Source: Brachycybe producta (lineage: Eukaryota > Arthropoda > Diplopoda > Playtdesmida > Andrognathidae). From it: a stretch of DNA of 64,000 nt. The notes under the pieces are model-generated. The model had not been told where the DNA came from. It was given only the letters and a program-made list of their open reading frames with translations, and searched no databases. This document shows, piece by piece, positions 42,301-45,300 of the stretch (positions are counted from its first letter, which is position 1; each line of letters starts with the position of its first letter). A program made the translations under genes and the position numbers. The stretch covers positions 186,001 to 250,000 of the forward strand of contig JAUPFP010000025.1 of the NCBI GenBank assembly GCA_036925085.1, read 5' to 3'.

Positions 42301-45300
42301 GAATTTTTCATCCTAATCTAATTATTATTAATATTCGTGAAACGTTTTCATAATTCTGTTTTTTTTTTCTTTCTGCGTTGGCGTATTTCTTTTTAATAAG
42401 AATATAATAAACAAGAAGATAAACAAATTATTAACAACACACTTAACTAGTATCGCAAGAGAGTAATAAATACATCATAATAAAAAGAAGATATTCTAAG
42501 AATTCAAAACAGAATTCATCTTTTGAACTTGAGACGTTTTTTCCCCCTAATTTTTCATCCTTCCTTCCTTCCTTCCTTCCTTCCGCCTTACGTCATATTA
42601 CTAAATTACAAATTACAGCTGATTTTGTTTTTAACTCTTGATAATTCTGTCTTTTAGGCCATTGGGGGGGGGGGGGGGCGGTAATTTTGGAATCGGAATT
42701 TAATCGATAATTTTTTTAGTATTTGAATCGGAATTTGTATCGAAAACATTTTTGGAAAAAAAGTATTACAATTGGAATCGGTATTACAAAAAAAAGGACT
42801 GGAATTGGAATCGAAAATATTCAATTTACTGGTATTGGAATCAAAATTTATATATTTTTTTACAATTGCCATCCCTGCTTTTAGAAGAAAAATTACTAGA
42901 AACTAGAACGGTAGCCAGAATCACTTCACTATATTTTCAACTTTAATATCTTTCAAAATAAACTTTTTTTAATATATTATTATTATATTATATTATCATT
43001 TTTAAACAAACATAAAAAGTTTACTTTAAATTACAGACACGAAAATATTAATTATTAACTGATTAAATTATCATTCTAGTTTCTAAAACACTTTCCAATT
43101 ACACTTTAAAATATATATCAATGTGTGAAAACCCTTAAAGCGGTTGAGTTACCTTTCTAGTTTCTAATACCTAGTACACATTTGATAATTTAAATGCATT
43201 TAAATAATAAACGTGTTCTACAGAGCCCTGTGAAGGACAAACAAACAATATGTCGTCGAATTCAATTTATTCAGTTAATAATCTGAAAACATTGAGTTAA
43301 TTAACTTTAAATATAATATATAAACTATTGACAAAATATTGATTTAGTATTTCAATTTAAAATATTAATAATTAAAGTCAATTTTTATTTGGTGTTCATG
43401 TCCTTAACTGGATTCCGTATAATTCACCTAAACACATTTAATTTGAATTCATTTAACTCAGTGTGAGTACAAAGGTATAAAACACATTCTAGTTTCTCTT
43501 AATTTGACTCCTGAAAGACATGAGTAATCTTGAGTTTGAGACTTTATTAAAACCACCTTAAGAAAAAATGATAAAATTTACAACATCTTTAAAAAAAAAA
43601 TTCCGGCATTTTGACGCACATAAACACAAATGACATATCTTAGCCCACCCCACCTCTTACAAAAATTTCATCACTTTCTAAGGGTTTTTTTTCTATTGTT
43701 GTTTCTTTTAAAAATGATTTTGCAAAATTTCCGAGTCCTTGAACTCAAACAAATTTTCGGATTCATTTTTTTTTTGTTTGCAACAATTTGTTAAGAAATA
43801 CAGTGGAAACCGTTTAACACAACACCGTACACAATGTGTTCTAGAAACTGGAGGGGTAACTCAATCACTTAAGGATATTAGTCTCACGTTGATATATTTC
43901 AAAATAAACTTTTTAATCTCAATTTCAAAATGACCGGAACTTTTAAGTAGACAATATTTTTTATATTATTTTTGTCTAGATATTAAAAGTTTATTTTGAA
44001 AGATATCAACATGAAAAAATACCTTTTAAGTGATTTGGAGCTACCCTTCTAGTTTCTAAAACATTTTCTAGTTTTATCTTAATTTTGCTCTTCTGAAGTT
44101 GTGGAAAATCGAAAATCAGCTGTTTATAAAAAAAAACCATGTTTTTTGCACAGACATTTAGAAATCGGGAAGAACTTCAGTTGGCTCCGCCCTTTTTATG
44201 ACGACCGGCAACTTCTAATTGGTTTGTTGTGTGGTTCGACGTTGAAAAGGGCGGAGCATGTGACGTCAGACTACATAACCAACCAATTAAAAGTTGCGTT
44301 CGTCATAAAAAGGGCGGAGACAACTGAAGTTCTCCCCGATTTCTAAATGTTTGTGCAAAACACTGGCAGTTAGAAATCGGGGAGAACTTCAGTTGGCTCC
44401 GCCCTTTTAATGACGACCGGCTTTTCTCGTTGAAAAGAGGCGGAGCATGTGACGTCAGACTACATAACCAACCAATTAGAAGTTGCGCCGGTCGTCATAA
44501 AAAGGGCGGAGCCAACTTCTGTTTGTCCCGATTTCTAAATGCCTTTTGTTTTGCGCCCAATTTACGGTTTCCCCTTTGTGTAAGGCCCTGTTTCCATTGG
44601 AGTGAAAATTTCAACTTTTTTGGAAACTTTTCAACTGTTGAAAAATAGAAGACACGTGACCCTCCCGTCCATTCACTATCATAGTAGTAAAAAGAGGCCA
44701 CATTTGCTCAATTTTTCACCAGTTGAAATTTTCAAAAAGTTCCAATTTTCACGCCAATGGAAACGAGGCCTAATAATAAATAGTAATAAGTTGAGCTAAG
44801 AAATAAGGCCTACATAGGATTCTATTAGTAGGACAAATGCAACAACAAAAAAAGATGGACACGTGATTAGAACATGACTTAGAATAAACACAGTCATCAT
44901 CAGACTAATCAGTGATTAAACAAACCCCCCATTATAGTATAAATTATAATATCATTTAAAATACATTAGTACAAAATAAATAATTCGAAAAATAAAAAAA
45001 AAATTCATAGAAATTATTTTTGTTAAAATATTTTAAAAAAAAAATTAAAATTATAATAATAATTATAATTATAATTATAATCAAGAACTTACATAATTAA
45101 ACATTGTAAAATTTATAATTATAAATTATTAAGAATTTTTTTTGTCACAATTAAAATTAAAAATGTTAAAAAAAAATTTACTGTTTATAATTATTAATTA
45201 ATTTAATTACAATTCTTTAAAATTTATAGTAAAATTCCACAAAATAAATAATTTTTTTTAGGTTAATTCTTCTGAAGAATTTTAAATTTTTTTATAAATG

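Noticed and set aside
44101-44346. Open frames such as those with [21 protein letters not shown]
   Set aside because: The same peptide recurs at 8.9, 16.0, 18.9, 30.9 and 57.4 kb because it is a translation of the palindromic B element.
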